Part shown: piece after piece, positions 15,769 to 24,244 of the stretch
How positions within the stretch are numbered: position 1 is the first letter of the stretch
How the letters are laid out: each line of letters opens with the position of its first letter
Assembly: GCA_017417385.1 (NCBI GenBank)
Contig: JAFPZF010000073.1
Location: 1 to 59,863 of the forward strand
Reading direction: 5' to 3'
Length of the DNA: 59,863 bases
From: Bacteroidales bacterium
Lineage (GTDB): Bacteria; Bacteroidota; Bacteroidia; Bacteroidales; Marinilabiliaceae
The notes under the pieces: generated by a model
What the model was told of the DNA's origin: nothing
The model's input: only the letters and a program-made list of their open reading frames with translations
The model's database searches: none
Position numbers and translations under genes: made by a program

Positions 15769-18585
15769 ATGAAAAGAATTGCAGCATGCGTAGCGGCGAT
15801 GGCACTGGCGGGTGGCATTGACGGCTTGGCGGAGGAACAGTTACTGGCATTTCCTGGGGCAGAGGGCTTCGGCAGGTATGCGACAGGCGGACGAGGTGGC
15901 GAGGTGTATCATGTCACGAATCTCGAGGACAGTGGTGAGGGGTCGTTCAGGGACGCCGTTAGCCAGGGGAACAGGATAGTCGTCTTCGACGTGAGCGGAG
16001 TAATCAGGCTGAAGAGTGCAGTCACACCGGCGAGCAACATCACGATAGCCGGGCAGACGGCGCCTGGCGAAGGCATCACGCTATATGGCGAGAGACTGGC
16101 ATTCTCGAACAAGGAGAATATCATCTGCAGGTATCTGAGGGTTCGTTTTGGAATGAACGGCGCAGACGGGAAGGATGCGATGGGGATATCGGACGAGAGC
16201 CACAACATGATTTTCGACCACGTGTCGGTCACGTGGGGAAGGGACGAGAACTTCTCAATCAACAGCACGTCGGCCTACGACATCACCATCCAGAACAGCA
16301 TAATAGGTCAGGGGCTGCAGAACCACTCGTGTGGCGGGCTGATACAGACGAACACGGAGCACGGCATCACGCTGTATGGCAACCTGTACATAGACAACAA
16401 GACGAGGAACCCGAAGGTGAAGGGGCTCAACCAGTTCGTCAACAACGTCGTCTACAACTGGGGAGAAGGCGCGGCATACAACATGGGCGGCGAGAGTGCC
16501 GGCAACAGTCTTACGACGATCGAGAACAACTACTTCATAGTCGGGCCGGTCGTGAACTATCAGAACGTCAGGGTTGACGACAACACGATAGACTACGGTC
16601 GTCTTGTCGAGGTGAGTCCGGCACGTCCGTTCCTCGGAGGCAACGAGGAGTTCTCGACATACTGCGTCGGGAACTACTATGACAAGAACAAGGACGGGGC
16701 GCTGAACGGCATCGAGATAACGAGGGAGAACTGGGAGCAGGAGGCGAAGGACAATCCGACGTTTCTTGATGCGCGGCCTGAGGAGATGCCGGCGATAAGC
16801 AACATGATGACAGCAGAGGAGACGTACTACTACGTCGTGAAGGGCGTCGGAGCGTCGCTGCCGGTACGTGACGAGGTCGACGCATACATGATAGATGAGC
16901 TGACGTCGCTCGGGACGAAGGGGACCATAATCCAGGACGAGAGGAACACGACACAGTTTCCGATAGGCGGTCCTGGTGAGATCAGAAAGGGCAAGAAGCT
17001 ACAGGACACAGACAACGACGGGATGCCGGACGAATGGGAGAAAGCTAACGGCACGAACCCCGAGGTAGACGACGCGATGGAGATAGCGGAGAACGGGTAT
17101 GCAAACATCGAGAACTACATCAACAGCATAGATGGTCCGCAGCCATTCTTTGCGGGTCCGGGCCTACTCAGGTCAATTTCAAGTCTAAGGAGCATAAGAC
17201 TCATGTGGACAGACAAGTCGGACAAGGAGACGGGCTTCGTGCTGGAGCAGCTTGACGGCGAGGAATGGAAGGAGATAGCTACGGTCGCAGCCGACGAGAC
17301 GAGCTATGAGGTCGAGGGTCTCGAAGAGGGGACGAAGTACACGTTCAGGATAAAGGCAGTCGGCGAGGGCGAGGAGAGCGAATATTCCGAGATCCTCAGC
17401 ACAAGGACATTCTTCACGCCGGCAGTGCCCAACAAGGTGGAGGCAGTGAAGCCTGAGAACGGCAGCACGCTATACACAGCGAAGAGCGAGGAGTACAAAT
17501 TCGAGTGGAGCTATGCGGAGCCAAACGAGGACAGCGGCAAGAGCACCTTCACGCTGTACGTCGGCGAGAGCGAGGAAGGCATGACGGCAGTCGAGGGAGC
17601 AGAGGGCATCAGCGTCATGTACAGCTACGTCGCAATAGAGAGTGGCAAGAAGTATTATTGGAGAGTTGACGCCACGAATCCGCAGGGTACGACAGTTGGC
17701 GACACCTATACATTTGAGACAGTCGAGCTCGTCGAGAAGGAGCCAATAGTATATCTCCCGATGAATGGAGACACGAAGAACTATGCACCGGCGGCGATAG
17801 CGTTGGCGAAGAATGGCGTCAGCGTGGACGGCGAGAAGGACAACGTAGAAGGCGAATACGAGAGCGGGCATGACGGCAAGGCGCTGGGATTCCCGATGGT
17901 GACGGAGGAGACGAAGAGCGCAGGCGTCAGAGTCCCATACTACGAGGGGATGGCGATAGGCGGGTCGGCAAGCGTCTCGCTATGGATAAAGGCTGACGGG
18001 ACCTTCTATGGCAGTGCATACATCTGGCACAAGGGTGAGTGGGGCACACCGATATGGATAGGCGCGGAGGTCAGAGGCGGAACTCTATACTACGTCGCGA
18101 AGAGAGGGAAGAACAAGCAGGAAATAAAAGTAGCGACAGGCGACAGGTACACATCCATCATGGACGGGAACTGGCATCACCTCGTCTTCGTCAGGGACCA
18201 GGAGAGCCAGACGATGGTCTTCTATCTCGACGGAGAGCTGACGCAGACCAACGCCTTCTCGAAGACGAGCGACGCAGTGTTCAACAGCGAGACCGGCATC
18301 ACGATAGGCAACTCGATGGATGCCGGGACAAACGACGAGCCATTCACAGGTAGCATAGACGAGTTCAAGCTGTATGACAGTGCGCTGACGGCTGGCGAGG
18401 TTGCGAACCTCTATGCGACAGGCACGACGAGCGGGAAGTCGGCAGTCACGGCAGTCAGGAGCGTAAGGACGGCTGTCGGACGCGATGGTGTCTATGACAT
18501 GGCCGGCAGGAAGGTAGCGGACGAGATAGGCGGACTCGGGAGAGGCGTGTATGTTAAGGATGGGAAGAAGGTGATAGTCAAGTAG
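15769..18585 (+). CDS. Secreted polysaccharide lyase family 1-like protein with FnIII and LamG/ConA-like domains
   Basis: A 938-residue protein. The signal peptide MKRIAACVAAMALAGGIDGL is followed by a right-handed beta-helix (about 25-400) opening with AFPGAEGFGRYATGGRGGEV and containing SNITIAGQTAPGEGITLYG and MIFDHVSVTWGRDENFSI, the usual layout of Bacteroidota PL1 pectate lyases. DTDNDGMPDEWE (about 410) is a calcium-type linker. FnIII modules (about 470-650) and a LamG/ConA-like domain (about 675-885, DGNWHHLVFVRD, FTGSIDEFKLYD) follow. The end, VYDMAGRKVADEIGG to GVYVKDGKKVIVK, resembles a Prevotella-type sorting tail. It is likely exported to the surface to bind and cleave pectin-like polysaccharide. 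Codon use is AGG/ATA-leaning. Confidence 0.88.
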   Translation: MKRIAACVAAMALAGGIDGLAEEQLLAFPGAEGFGRYATGGRGGEVYHVTNLEDSGEGSFRDAVSQGNRIVVFDVSGVIRLKSAVTPASNITIAGQTAPGEGITLYGERLAFSNKENIICRYLRVRFGMNGADGKDAMGISDESHNMIFDHVSVTWGRDENFSINSTSAYDITIQNSIIGQGLQNHSCGGLIQTNTEHGITLYGNLYIDNKTRNPKVKGLNQFVNNVVYNWGEGAAYNMGGESAGNSLTTIENNYFIVGPVVNYQNVRVDDNTIDYGRLVEVSPARPFLGGNEEFSTYCVGNYYDKNKDGALNGIEITRENWEQEAKDNPTFLDARPEEMPAISNMMTAEETYYYVVKGVGASLPVRDEVDAYMIDELTSLGTKGTIIQDERNTTQFPIGGPGEIRKGKKLQDTDNDGMPDEWEKANGTNPEVDDAMEIAENGYANIENYINSIDGPQPFFAGPGLLRSISSLRSIRLMWTDKSDKETGFVLEQLDGEEWKEIATVAADETSYEVEGLEEGTKYTFRIKAVGEGEESEYSEILSTRTFFTPAVPNKVEAVKPENGSTLYTAKSEEYKFEWSYAEPNEDSGKSTFTLYVGESEEGMTAVEGAEGISVMYSYVAIESGKKYYWRVDATNPQGTTVGDTYTFETVELVEKEPIVYLPMNGDTKNYAPAAIALAKNGVSVDGEKDNVEGEYESGHDGKALGFPMVTEETKSAGVRVPYYEGMAIGGSASVSLWIKADGTFYGSAYIWHKGEWGTPIWIGAEVRGGTLYYVAKRGKNKQEIKVATGDRYTSIMDGNWHHLVFVRDQESQTMVFYLDGELTQTNAFSKTSDAVFNSETGITIGNSMDAGTNDEPFTGSIDEFKLYDSALTAGEVANLYATGTTSGKSAVTAVRSVRTAVGRDGVYDMAGRKVADEIGGLGRGVYVKDGKKVIVK

Positions 18586-18604
18586 AGCCTCATAGTAAAG
18601 AGAG

Positions 18605-18656
18605 AAACCCATCGGTCCGTGCGGGAAGTGCGGGCCGATGGGTTGTTTTTTATTTT
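18605..18656 (+). terminator. Terminator after the pectate lyase gene (left member of a look-alike pair)
   Basis: AACCCATCGG (18606-18615) pairs perfectly with CCGATGGGTT (18635-18644), followed by GTTTTTTATTTT. The loop contains GTGCGGGA. A sister hairpin at 19734-19774 has a compensated base pair and a similar loop. Confidence 0.85.
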
Positions 18657-18708
18657 AGGGAGGAGGGGGAGAGGAAGGAGAAATGGGAGGTGGGGAGAAA
18701 AGAAATAT

Positions 18709-18726
18709 GGAAAAGTGTTATCTTTA
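18709..18726 (+). promoter_or_regulatory. Promoter box GGAAAAGTGT + TATCTTTA (Rpn-type gene)
   Basis: GGAAAAGTGT (18709-18718) abuts TATCTTTA (18719-18726). The arrangement is almost identical upstream of the thioredoxin-like gene (21229-21246) and related at 53571 and 54605. A polypurine stretch lies upstream. Confidence 0.6.
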
Positions 18727-18747
18727 CGGCGATTAAAAGACAAGTAA

Positions 18748-19713
18748 ATGGAGAAGGGCGAGAGACGAGACCTAGTGAGGTTCGACTGGGCGATGAAGAA
18801 GATGCTCAGGAACAAGGCGAACTTCGGGATATTGGAGGGCTTCATAGAGGTCTTCCTGGGCAAGAAGTGCAAGATAACAGAGATACTGGAAAGCGAAGGG
18901 AATCAGGAGTCGGCAGAGGATAAATACAACAGGGTCGATATAAAGGCGAAGGATAGCGACGGAGAGTACTTCATAGTCGAGGTGCAGACGACGAGATATA
19001 CGTATTATTTTGAGAGAGTTTTGTATGGGGTCTCGAAGGCCATCACGGAACAGATGGGAGCCGGGAAAAAGTATGGCGACATCAAGCAGGTGTACTCCAT
19101 ATCGATAGTCTATTACGACCTCGGCAAGGGTGTGGACTACTTCTATGAGGCGAAGACGGACTTCATAGGGGTGCATGAGGGTGACGTACTGAAGTTGTCG
19201 AGGAGGGAAGAGGTGACGACGGAGAAGATAAACGGGGGAGACAAGAGGAAGTTCAAATATGTAGATAAGCTGGCGAGCGATATATTCCCGAAGTACTACC
19301 TGATAAGGATAAACGGATTCCATAACGTCGTCCGGAATGCTATGGACGAGTGGATGAAGTTCTTGAAGGACAACAGCATAAAGGCAGACACGAAGGTGCC
19401 GGGACTGGTGCAGGCGAAGGAGCAGTTGGCAGTGGACAGGATGACGCCTGCGGAGAAGTCTGTCTATCGCAGACATCTAGACGCCCTCGACATGGAGCAG
19501 GACGTCGCGATAAATTACAAGGAGGATGGAAGGGAAGAGGGGTTTATAGAAGGGGAGAAGAAAGGAATCGAGAAAGGAAGAAGAGAGGGATTGCTAGAGG
19601 GTGAGAAGAAGAAGGCGAGAGAGATGGCTAAGGTATTGAAGGATAAGGGAGTGGCGATAGAGACGATAGTAGTTGCGAGCGGATTGACAAGCGAAGAGAT
19701 AGAGAAACTGTAG
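18748..19713 (+). CDS. Rpn-type PD-(D/E)XK nuclease/transposase-like protein
   Basis: A 321-residue protein. After FDWAMKKMLRNKANFGILEG comes the nuclease core: RVDIKAKDSDGEYFIVEVQ gives the Asp and the ExQ motif (D65, E78/Q80 region) of the Rpn/PF12784 family, whose characterised members are recombination-promoting endonucleases. The C-terminal 70 residues are a charged helix (EDGREEGFIEGEKKGIEKG) with the degenerate EG-K repeats usual for this family. Such genes are abundant, fast-evolving and found singly in Bacteroidota genomes. It is bracketed by two related terminators, which suggests movement as a cassette. A second, distantly related family member is at 54648. Confidence 0.85.
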   Translation: MEKGERRDLVRFDWAMKKMLRNKANFGILEGFIEVFLGKKCKITEILESEGNQESAEDKYNRVDIKAKDSDGEYFIVEVQTTRYTYYFERVLYGVSKAITEQMGAGKKYGDIKQVYSISIVYYDLGKGVDYFYEAKTDFIGVHEGDVLKLSRREEVTTEKINGGDKRKFKYVDKLASDIFPKYYLIRINGFHNVVRNAMDEWMKFLKDNSIKADTKVPGLVQAKEQLAVDRMTPAEKSVYRRHLDALDMEQDVAINYKEDGREEGFIEGEKKGIEKGRREGLLEGEKKKAREMAKVLKDKGVAIETIVVASGLTSEEIEKL

Positions 19714-19733
19714 AATAAGTCAACAAAATAAAG

Positions 19734-19774
19734 AAGCCATCGGTCGGTGCGGGAGCACGGGCCGATGGCTTTTG
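19734..19774 (+). terminator. Terminator after the Rpn-type gene (right member of the pair)
   Basis: AAGCCATCGG (19734-19743) pairs with CCGATGGCTT (19762-19771), then TTTT interrupted by GGG. Compared with the copy at 18605 the outer pair changes from C-G to G-C, preserving the stem. Confidence 0.75.
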
Positions 19775-19814
19775 GGTTGAGGGAGAGCTGTGAGACACAC
19801 ATAAGGATGGGGAC

Positions 19815-20072
19815 TCACTTTCTCATCAGTTTGGTGAACCACAGTTCATTGGGATGGAAGCCGAAGAAGGCCTTGCCATCGCCACCCAAGTCCCAGGGGT
19901 TCATGACCTCGAAGGACTTTAGGGGGAGAAGGGAAGAATCATAGCTTCTCCCTTTGCATAGGAGGGCACGCGCCAGACGGCGGAACTTGCGGCTACTCGC
20001 CTGCTTACCTTTCTTTTGCGACTTGCAGCAGCACCATGTGCCGACTGGCATTCGCTTTCTACTTCTGCTCAT
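19815..20072 (-). CDS. Small conserved basic protein (MSRSRKR...CCC type), function unknown
   Basis: An 85-residue protein starting MSRSRKRMPVGTWCCCKSQK, with KFRRLARALL and NPWDLGGDGKAFFGFHPNEL before a final KLMRK. Short proteins with an MSRSxKKxP start, clustered Cys and a late W-D-x-x-D/G-G-K-x-x-F motif recur in Bacteroidota and some phages; none that I know has an assigned role. It is strongly basic with no signal peptide, so nucleic-acid binding is possible but unproven. It stands alone, convergent with the Rpn-type gene. Confidence 0.6.
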   Translation of the reverse strand: MSRSRKRMPVGTWCCCKSQKKGKQASSRKFRRLARALLCKGRSYDSSLLPLKSFEVMNPWDLGGDGKAFFGFHPNELWFTKLMRK

Positions 20073-20112
20073 AGACTCGTAAATGACGTGAGGCGACAGG
20101 GACGGTAGTCCT

Positions 20113-20124
20113 CGAGTCGACTCG
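20113..20124. other. Perfect 12-bp palindrome CGAGTCGACTCG
   Basis: This self-complementary site lies between the small basic protein and the toxin-antitoxin pair. It could be an operator or part of a weak terminator. No T-tract follows on either strand. Confidence 0.35.
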
Positions 20125-20173
20125 GTTGAACATTACGAGGCTGTAGAGATTAGAGAGTCAGTGTTCATATTTG

Positions 20174-20494
20174 CTATTCGTTTAGGGTTACCGTGGTATC
20201 TAGGTCGTGGAGGATTGAGAGTTGCAGACAATCCTCAATCTTTGATATAGTTTCAAGAGAAAGATTCTCCTGTCCTTTCAAGACCTTTGAAACATATTGC
20301 TGGCTACAGCCAAGCAGTTCAGCCAACTGTTTCTGGTTCAATCCCAGCTCGTCCATTTTCTCAAGCATCAACACAGCGATAGTCTGAGAGTGACGCAGCC
20401 ACGACTTGTTCTGCTGCCTCCACTCAGCCCTTTCTCTCCATCTGGAAGGAGTTGTTGACTGATGTTCCTTCAGTCGTGCAATTAGCTGTTTCAT
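20174..20494 (-). CDS. XRE-family helix-turn-helix protein, likely antitoxin
   Basis: A 106-residue protein. MDELGLNQKQLAELLGCSQQYVSKVLKGQENLSLETISKIEDCL (about 50-92) is a standard HTH_3 DNA-binding domain. The N-terminal 45 residues (KEHQSTTPSRWRERAEWRQQ) probably contact the partner. A strong AGGAGG lies 5 nt before the ATG at 20494, deciding against the GTG two codons earlier. It lies 20 nt downstream of the 191-residue gene in a HigBA-like toxin-first order. Base composition is more AT-rich than the flanks, consistent with recent transfer. Confidence 0.85.
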   Translation of the reverse strand: MKQLIARLKEHQSTTPSRWRERAEWRQQNKSWLRHSQTIAVLMLEKMDELGLNQKQLAELLGCSQQYVSKVLKGQENLSLETISKIEDCLQLSILHDLDTTVTLNE

Positions 20495-20514
20495 AAGCAC
20501 CTCCTAAGCATAAA

Positions 20515-21090
20515 TTAGAGTAATTCGCTCAGATAATCAACAAAAGAACCCTTGTCAACTATATTGTTTGTCAACAGATGCGAACGTACCTTCTCCATCT
20601 TTGCCAACTCTTGGAGAGTATGCTCTCGCTCCTGCATAGTACGAGTAAGTTTGATAGCACCACCTGTTATGACATAGATTCCTGGGTCCAACTTTATTGC
20701 ATATATTCTAAGCCAAGAAGCATGCCTATACACATCCTTCAGTCGAGCCTTTTCCTTGCCGAGCAATATGTCAGCGAAACGGCTATTCTCTAACGGTCTG
20801 AAAAGTTTGTCCAGATCCGCATCTGGAGAAATATCCATAATAAGACATTGTAATCGTTCGCTGTCCTCAATCGTATCGTAAATGGCCTCATTGACATCCG
20901 TTATCTTAAAATAAGAAATCAAGTCGGCCATGTTCTCTTTGAAGAATTGATAAAGCCACTTCACATCATTCCGCTGCTCAAAAAGCATATAGAGCGCATT
21001 GTCTTCGTAGCCGTCATACCTGACAGCCCATAGTCTACCATCCTCAGTTATGCTATCATAAGTCATAATTGACACATCTTTTGGGTGCAT
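20515..21090 (-). CDS. Probable toxin of a toxin-antitoxin pair (RelE/HigB-like C-terminal part)
   Basis: A 191-residue protein. The N-terminal region (EDGRLWAVRYDGYEDNALYM, LFEQRNDVKWLYQFFKENMA) is unlike known toxins, but the second half, VYRHASWLRIYAIKLDPGIY followed by VITGGAIKLTRTMQ, resembles the strand pattern of RelE/HigB-type toxins (an IYVITGGAIKLT strand before a helix). Toxicity and target are inferred only from this and from the linked HTH gene. An alternative start is the ATG at 21066. An inverted repeat 26 nt upstream of the ATG may be the autoregulatory operator. Confidence 0.65.
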   Translation of the reverse strand: MHPKDVSIMTYDSITEDGRLWAVRYDGYEDNALYMLFEQRNDVKWLYQFFKENMADLISYFKITDVNEAIYDTIEDSERLQCLIMDISPDADLDKLFRPLENSRFADILLGKEKARLKDVYRHASWLRIYAIKLDPGIYVITGGAIKLTRTMQEREHTLQELAKMEKVRSHLLTNNIVDKGSFVDYLSELL

Positions 21091-21115
21091 AGTTAAGGAT
21101 AAATTTCGAAGAAAA

Positions 21116-21129
21116 CAACCTTTAGGTTG
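21116..21129 (-). promoter_or_regulatory. Inverted repeat CAACCT-AA-AGGTTG, candidate operator of the TA pair
   Basis: This perfect 6+2+6 inverted repeat lies 26 nt upstream of the toxin start codon. Its position suits autorepression by the XRE antitoxin; binding is inferred. Confidence 0.45.
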
Positions 21130-21228
21130 ATTTCTATGCAGTCAAGTAGTCGTGCGCACGAAGATAGAATAGAGGAGAGGAAGGAAAAAAGTGGAGAGAC
21201 GGGGAGGAGGAGGGGAGAAGAGAAATGT

Positions 21229-21246
21229 GGAAAAGTATTATCTTTG
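21229..21246 (+). promoter_or_regulatory. Promoter box GGAAAAGTAT + TATCTTTG (thioredoxin-like gene)
   Basis: GGAAAAGTAT (21229-21238) directly precedes TATCTTTG (21239-21246), matching the arrangement at 18709. The ATG follows about 40 nt later, after a polypurine upstream stretch. Confidence 0.6.
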
Positions 21247-21285
21247 GGGAAGAGAATCAAGGAATTATAACCATAACACGGGGGC

Positions 21286-22587
21286 ATGAAAAGGAAAAGC
21301 ATACTCGGGATAGTGGCAGCGGCAGTCGTAGCAGGTGGATGCACGGGAAGGCTGGCGGACAAGATACAGGACGGGGACGACTACAGGGGCGTCATGGAGG
21401 AGACCGTCAAGAGGATAAAGGAGACGGGGAAGATAGAGTACGACGTAAGAAGCAAGGCCTGGGCAGTGTACGAGACGGAGAAGGACGGGCGAGTGCATGA
21501 ATGGAGCTACGTCGAGATAGACTATCCAGAGGACCCGTATTGCGGAAGCCAGTACGTCTATTACCTTGGCAAGGAGTTTAGATTTGCATACGACGGGACG
21601 AGGAGACTACGTCCAGTGCTCGAAGGAGAGGGCTACGAGATGGACTCGCTGTTCCACCTAGGATCGCTGACGGGGAAGGCGAGAGCAGTGGGAGTGCCAT
21701 TCTACCACTGCTGCGGGAGGATACTGGAGTATGCGCTGAACCCGACGGACTCGGCAGACGTGGCACTGAGGGACGAGGACGGGAGCGTAGTCGTAGAAGT
21801 GACGGCGTACCCCGAGAAGGGGATTGAGCTAATATTCAGCATGGCGAGCCTCGATCCGCACATAGAGAATCCGACAGCTGTCGACAATAGGAGCAAATGG
21901 ACAGTCTATATCGACAAGAAGATGGGTCTGCCGTGGAGGTACGTCAGGGATGTCGACGAGGGCGAATGCTGCAGTCGGGAGATAATAGGAATCAGGAAGA
22001 AGGGAGAGACAGGGAAGAAGGGAGAGACGCCGATGAGCGTATATGACATGCTGCCGGCGGGGGCGAAGCTCCGAAAGATAGGCGTGGAAGAGGGGGACGA
22101 GACGGGAGAGAAGGGGAAGAGGGAAGAGAAGGGGGCGAGAGAGTCGTCGGCATTGATAGGGAAGATGGCGCCGGAGTGGACGCTGAGAGACACGGAGGGA
22201 AGACGTCACAGCCTCGGGGACTACAGGGGGAGATGGTTACTGATAGAGTTCACGTCGTGCAGGGGGTGCGGAGCGTGCATAATGGCGCAGCCGTTCGTCT
22301 CGCAGATGAGCAAGGGGAGAGAAGGAGGAATAGAAGGACTGGAGGTTGTCAGCATAGACTGCAACAACGACAAGGAGGCGTGCAAGAGATACGTCGAGAA
22401 CAAGGGTGTAGACTACACATACCTCGTAGGGGAGAAGGGCGTTCACGAGGCGTACACGAAATTTATGGTGACGCCAGACTTTTACCTCGTAGATAAGGAG
22501 GGAATAGTAAGGTATGTCTCGGTAGGCTTTGGCGACGACTCGACGATGAGGAGGGAGATAGAGAAGGTGATGAGAGCGGGGAAGTAG
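21286..22587 (+). CDS. Thioredoxin-fold (TlpA-like) lipoprotein with CxxCxxC site
   Basis: A 433-residue protein. The lipoprotein signal MKRKSILGIVAAAVVAGGC puts the lipidated Cys at 19. Residues 30-280 form a unique N-terminal domain (DVRSKAWAVYETEKDG, VYYLGKEFRFAYDG), then a charged low-complexity linker (EEGDETGEKGKREEKG). From about 295 there is a TlpA/AhpC-like domain (LIGKMAPEWTLRDTEGRRHS, VSIDCNND, VTPDFYLVDKEGIVRYVSVG). The usual WCxPC is replaced by C325-R-G-C328-G-A-C331, so redox chemistry or metal binding may differ. It is probably anchored in the periplasm or outer membrane. It is monocistronic. Confidence 0.82.
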   Translation: MKRKSILGIVAAAVVAGGCTGRLADKIQDGDDYRGVMEETVKRIKETGKIEYDVRSKAWAVYETEKDGRVHEWSYVEIDYPEDPYCGSQYVYYLGKEFRFAYDGTRRLRPVLEGEGYEMDSLFHLGSLTGKARAVGVPFYHCCGRILEYALNPTDSADVALRDEDGSVVVEVTAYPEKGIELIFSMASLDPHIENPTAVDNRSKWTVYIDKKMGLPWRYVRDVDEGECCSREIIGIRKKGETGKKGETPMSVYDMLPAGAKLRKIGVEEGDETGEKGKREEKGARESSALIGKMAPEWTLRDTEGRRHSLGDYRGRWLLIEFTSCRGCGACIMAQPFVSQMSKGREGGIEGLEVVSIDCNNDKEACKRYVENKGVDYTYLVGEKGVHEAYTKFMVTPDFYLVDKEGIVRYVSVGFGDDSTMRREIEKVMRAGK

Positions 22588-23214
22588 ATAGCAGATAAAG
22601 CGGACGTCAGATGTCGGAGAGGTGGACGGCGTAGACGAGAGTTTACGCCGAGGGGGGTAGTTGTCACTATTTCGAGGGAGGCATGAGGGGAGAAAGGGGA
22701 GAAAAACATGGGTATAAATACGGAACAGGGCTAATGCAAGGCTAACCCAATTAGCAATTAGCAATGAGGAATTGGGAGCTGAGAGGTCGGAGGTGGAAGA
22801 ATGGGACGAAAAAGAGGTGACGGAGGGAAGGGGAGAAGAGTGAGAGAAGGAAGGGGGAGAGAAGAGGGGGAGAGAAGAGGGGAAACACAAGAGAAAAATC
22901 GAAAGCAATAGAAATATCGGGGCAAGAAAACGAAACACTATGAGAGGAGAAGACGTAAAGAGGGCGGGGGTGAAAAGACGAGGATGCTCTTGTGCGTCAG
23001 AATGAGAGTATGGCATGGAGACGGGAGAAGGGAAGTCAAGGGAGAGAAGAAAGGGTGAAGAGAGGATGGAGAAAGGGACGCGTGGAGAAATAAGAGGTTT
23101 CTTGCTTTAGAATAAGACAAGAGAGGAGCGGGAATTGCCAAAGGCGGGGAGAAGTAAATTTAGGGAATTAGCGAAAAAACAATAAAATACAGCAAAGCGT
23201 AAGACATATATAGC
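22588..23214. other. Gene-free purine-rich stretch with one family C repeat
   Basis: Apart from a family C repeat (22728-22776) this 630-nt gap is dominated by A/G on the plus strand (GGAGAAGAG-like runs). The long minus-strand frames here are serine/leucine-rich artefacts of that composition. I see no RNA gene or IS end. Confidence 0.5.
22728..22776 (+). repeat. Interspersed repeat family C, copy 2
   Basis: GGGCTAATGCAAGGCTAACC, then CAATTAGCAATTAGCAATGA, corresponds to the 3' half of the copies at 33721 and 44709. Confidence 0.6.
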
Positions 23215-23243
23215 TTGTTTCTCGAAAAAAGATATTACTTTTG
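23215..23243 (+). promoter_or_regulatory. Promoter of the S24 gene
   Basis: TTG (23215-23217), an 18-nt spacer and TACTTTTG (23236-23243), 44 nt upstream of the ATG. Confidence 0.65.
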
Positions 23244-23287
23244 CGCACAACAAAGTATGACATAGGAAGAAACAAAAAGACAAAAAC

Positions 23288-24001
23288 ATGGAGGACAAAG
23301 AAACGCTAAGGGAGGACAAAGAAACACTAAGGATACGAGAGTCAGTGAACGAGAACTTCCGGAGGGCAGTCAACTACCTGCTGGAGAAGCGGATAGCGCG
23401 GAACAAGACGGAGGTGATGGAGAGCCTGGGACTGTATCTAGGGAGGCTGACATTGATATTGGGGAGCAAGGCGAACGTGTCGACGGACAACCTGGCATGC
23501 CTAGTAGAGAGATATGGCGTATCCTCAGAGTTTCTGCTACTCGGGAAGGAGCCGATACTATCCGGGGAACCGGTCGTGAGGGTGAGCGGACCAAAGCAGA
23601 AGAGCTTGCCACTGATCCCGATAGCGGCGATAGCTGGCTTCAGCGGAATAGACGAGAGCGGGGTGAAGTATGACGACTGCGTCCAGTACATAGTTCCGGA
23701 GTTCATATCAGCGGGAGCGGACTTCCTGATCAGGGTGCAGGGCGGGTCGATGACGCCGACGTACGTCAGCGGAGACCTCGTCGCGTGCAAGAGAGTCGAG
23801 GAGCGGTCGTGGATAGACTATGGGGAGGTGTACGTGATTGACGGCCTCCAGGGCGTCATGATAAAGAGGATATACAACGACCCGGAGAATCCGGAGAGCA
23901 TGATATGCAAGAGTGACAACCCGGAGGTGCCGCCGTTCAAGATTAGCAGGAGCGACATACGAAGTCTGTCGAAAGTAATCGGAGTCATACGAAACGCATA
24001 G
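23288..24001 (+). CDS. S24 family (LexA/CI-like) repressor-protease
   Basis: A 237-residue protein. An N-terminal helix-turn-helix-like region (20-85; NKTEVMESLGLYLGRLTLIL, then NVSTDNLACLVERYGVSSEF) precedes a C-terminal S24 domain. The domain has a candidate self-cleavage Ala116-Gly117 (PIAAIAGFSG), catalytic Ser154 in GGSMTPTYVSGD and Lys193 in VMIKRIY. This is the plan of phage CI and LexA-like repressors. No phage structural or integrase genes lie nearby, so it may regulate an adjacent RNA or a distant locus. The first 15 residues repeat: EDKETLR occurs twice, from a 21-bp tandem duplication (23291-23332). Confidence 0.85.
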   Translation: MEDKETLREDKETLRIRESVNENFRRAVNYLLEKRIARNKTEVMESLGLYLGRLTLILGSKANVSTDNLACLVERYGVSSEFLLLGKEPILSGEPVVRVSGPKQKSLPLIPIAAIAGFSGIDESGVKYDDCVQYIVPEFISAGADFLIRVQGGSMTPTYVSGDLVACKRVEERSWIDYGEVYVIDGLQGVMIKRIYNDPENPESMICKSDNPEVPPFKISRSDIRSLSKVIGVIRNA

Positions 24002-24244
24002 ACGCAAGCAACCGTTCGCGTAACGAAAGTGCGTAAAAGAGTGCAGTTGGTCAAAGAAAAGCGTCCGTTGGTCAAAAAAAGGAAGAAAAATTAGGGAATT
24101 TGAAAGAAATAGATATAAATTAGCGGGCGAAAGGAAAAGCATGGGGCAATGACCGTGGGCGAAGGGAATCGAAAGGGTTCGGAAAGAGAGACGTGGTCGA
24201 AGAGTTAGCGAGAGAAAATACAAAGGCACACATAGAGAGTTCAA

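Noticed and set aside
22237-23016. Long minus-strand open frame, Ser/Leu-rich
   Set aside because: It lies opposite the thioredoxin-like gene and a polypurine gap; its composition is what a CT-rich strand gives by chance, and no family features are present.
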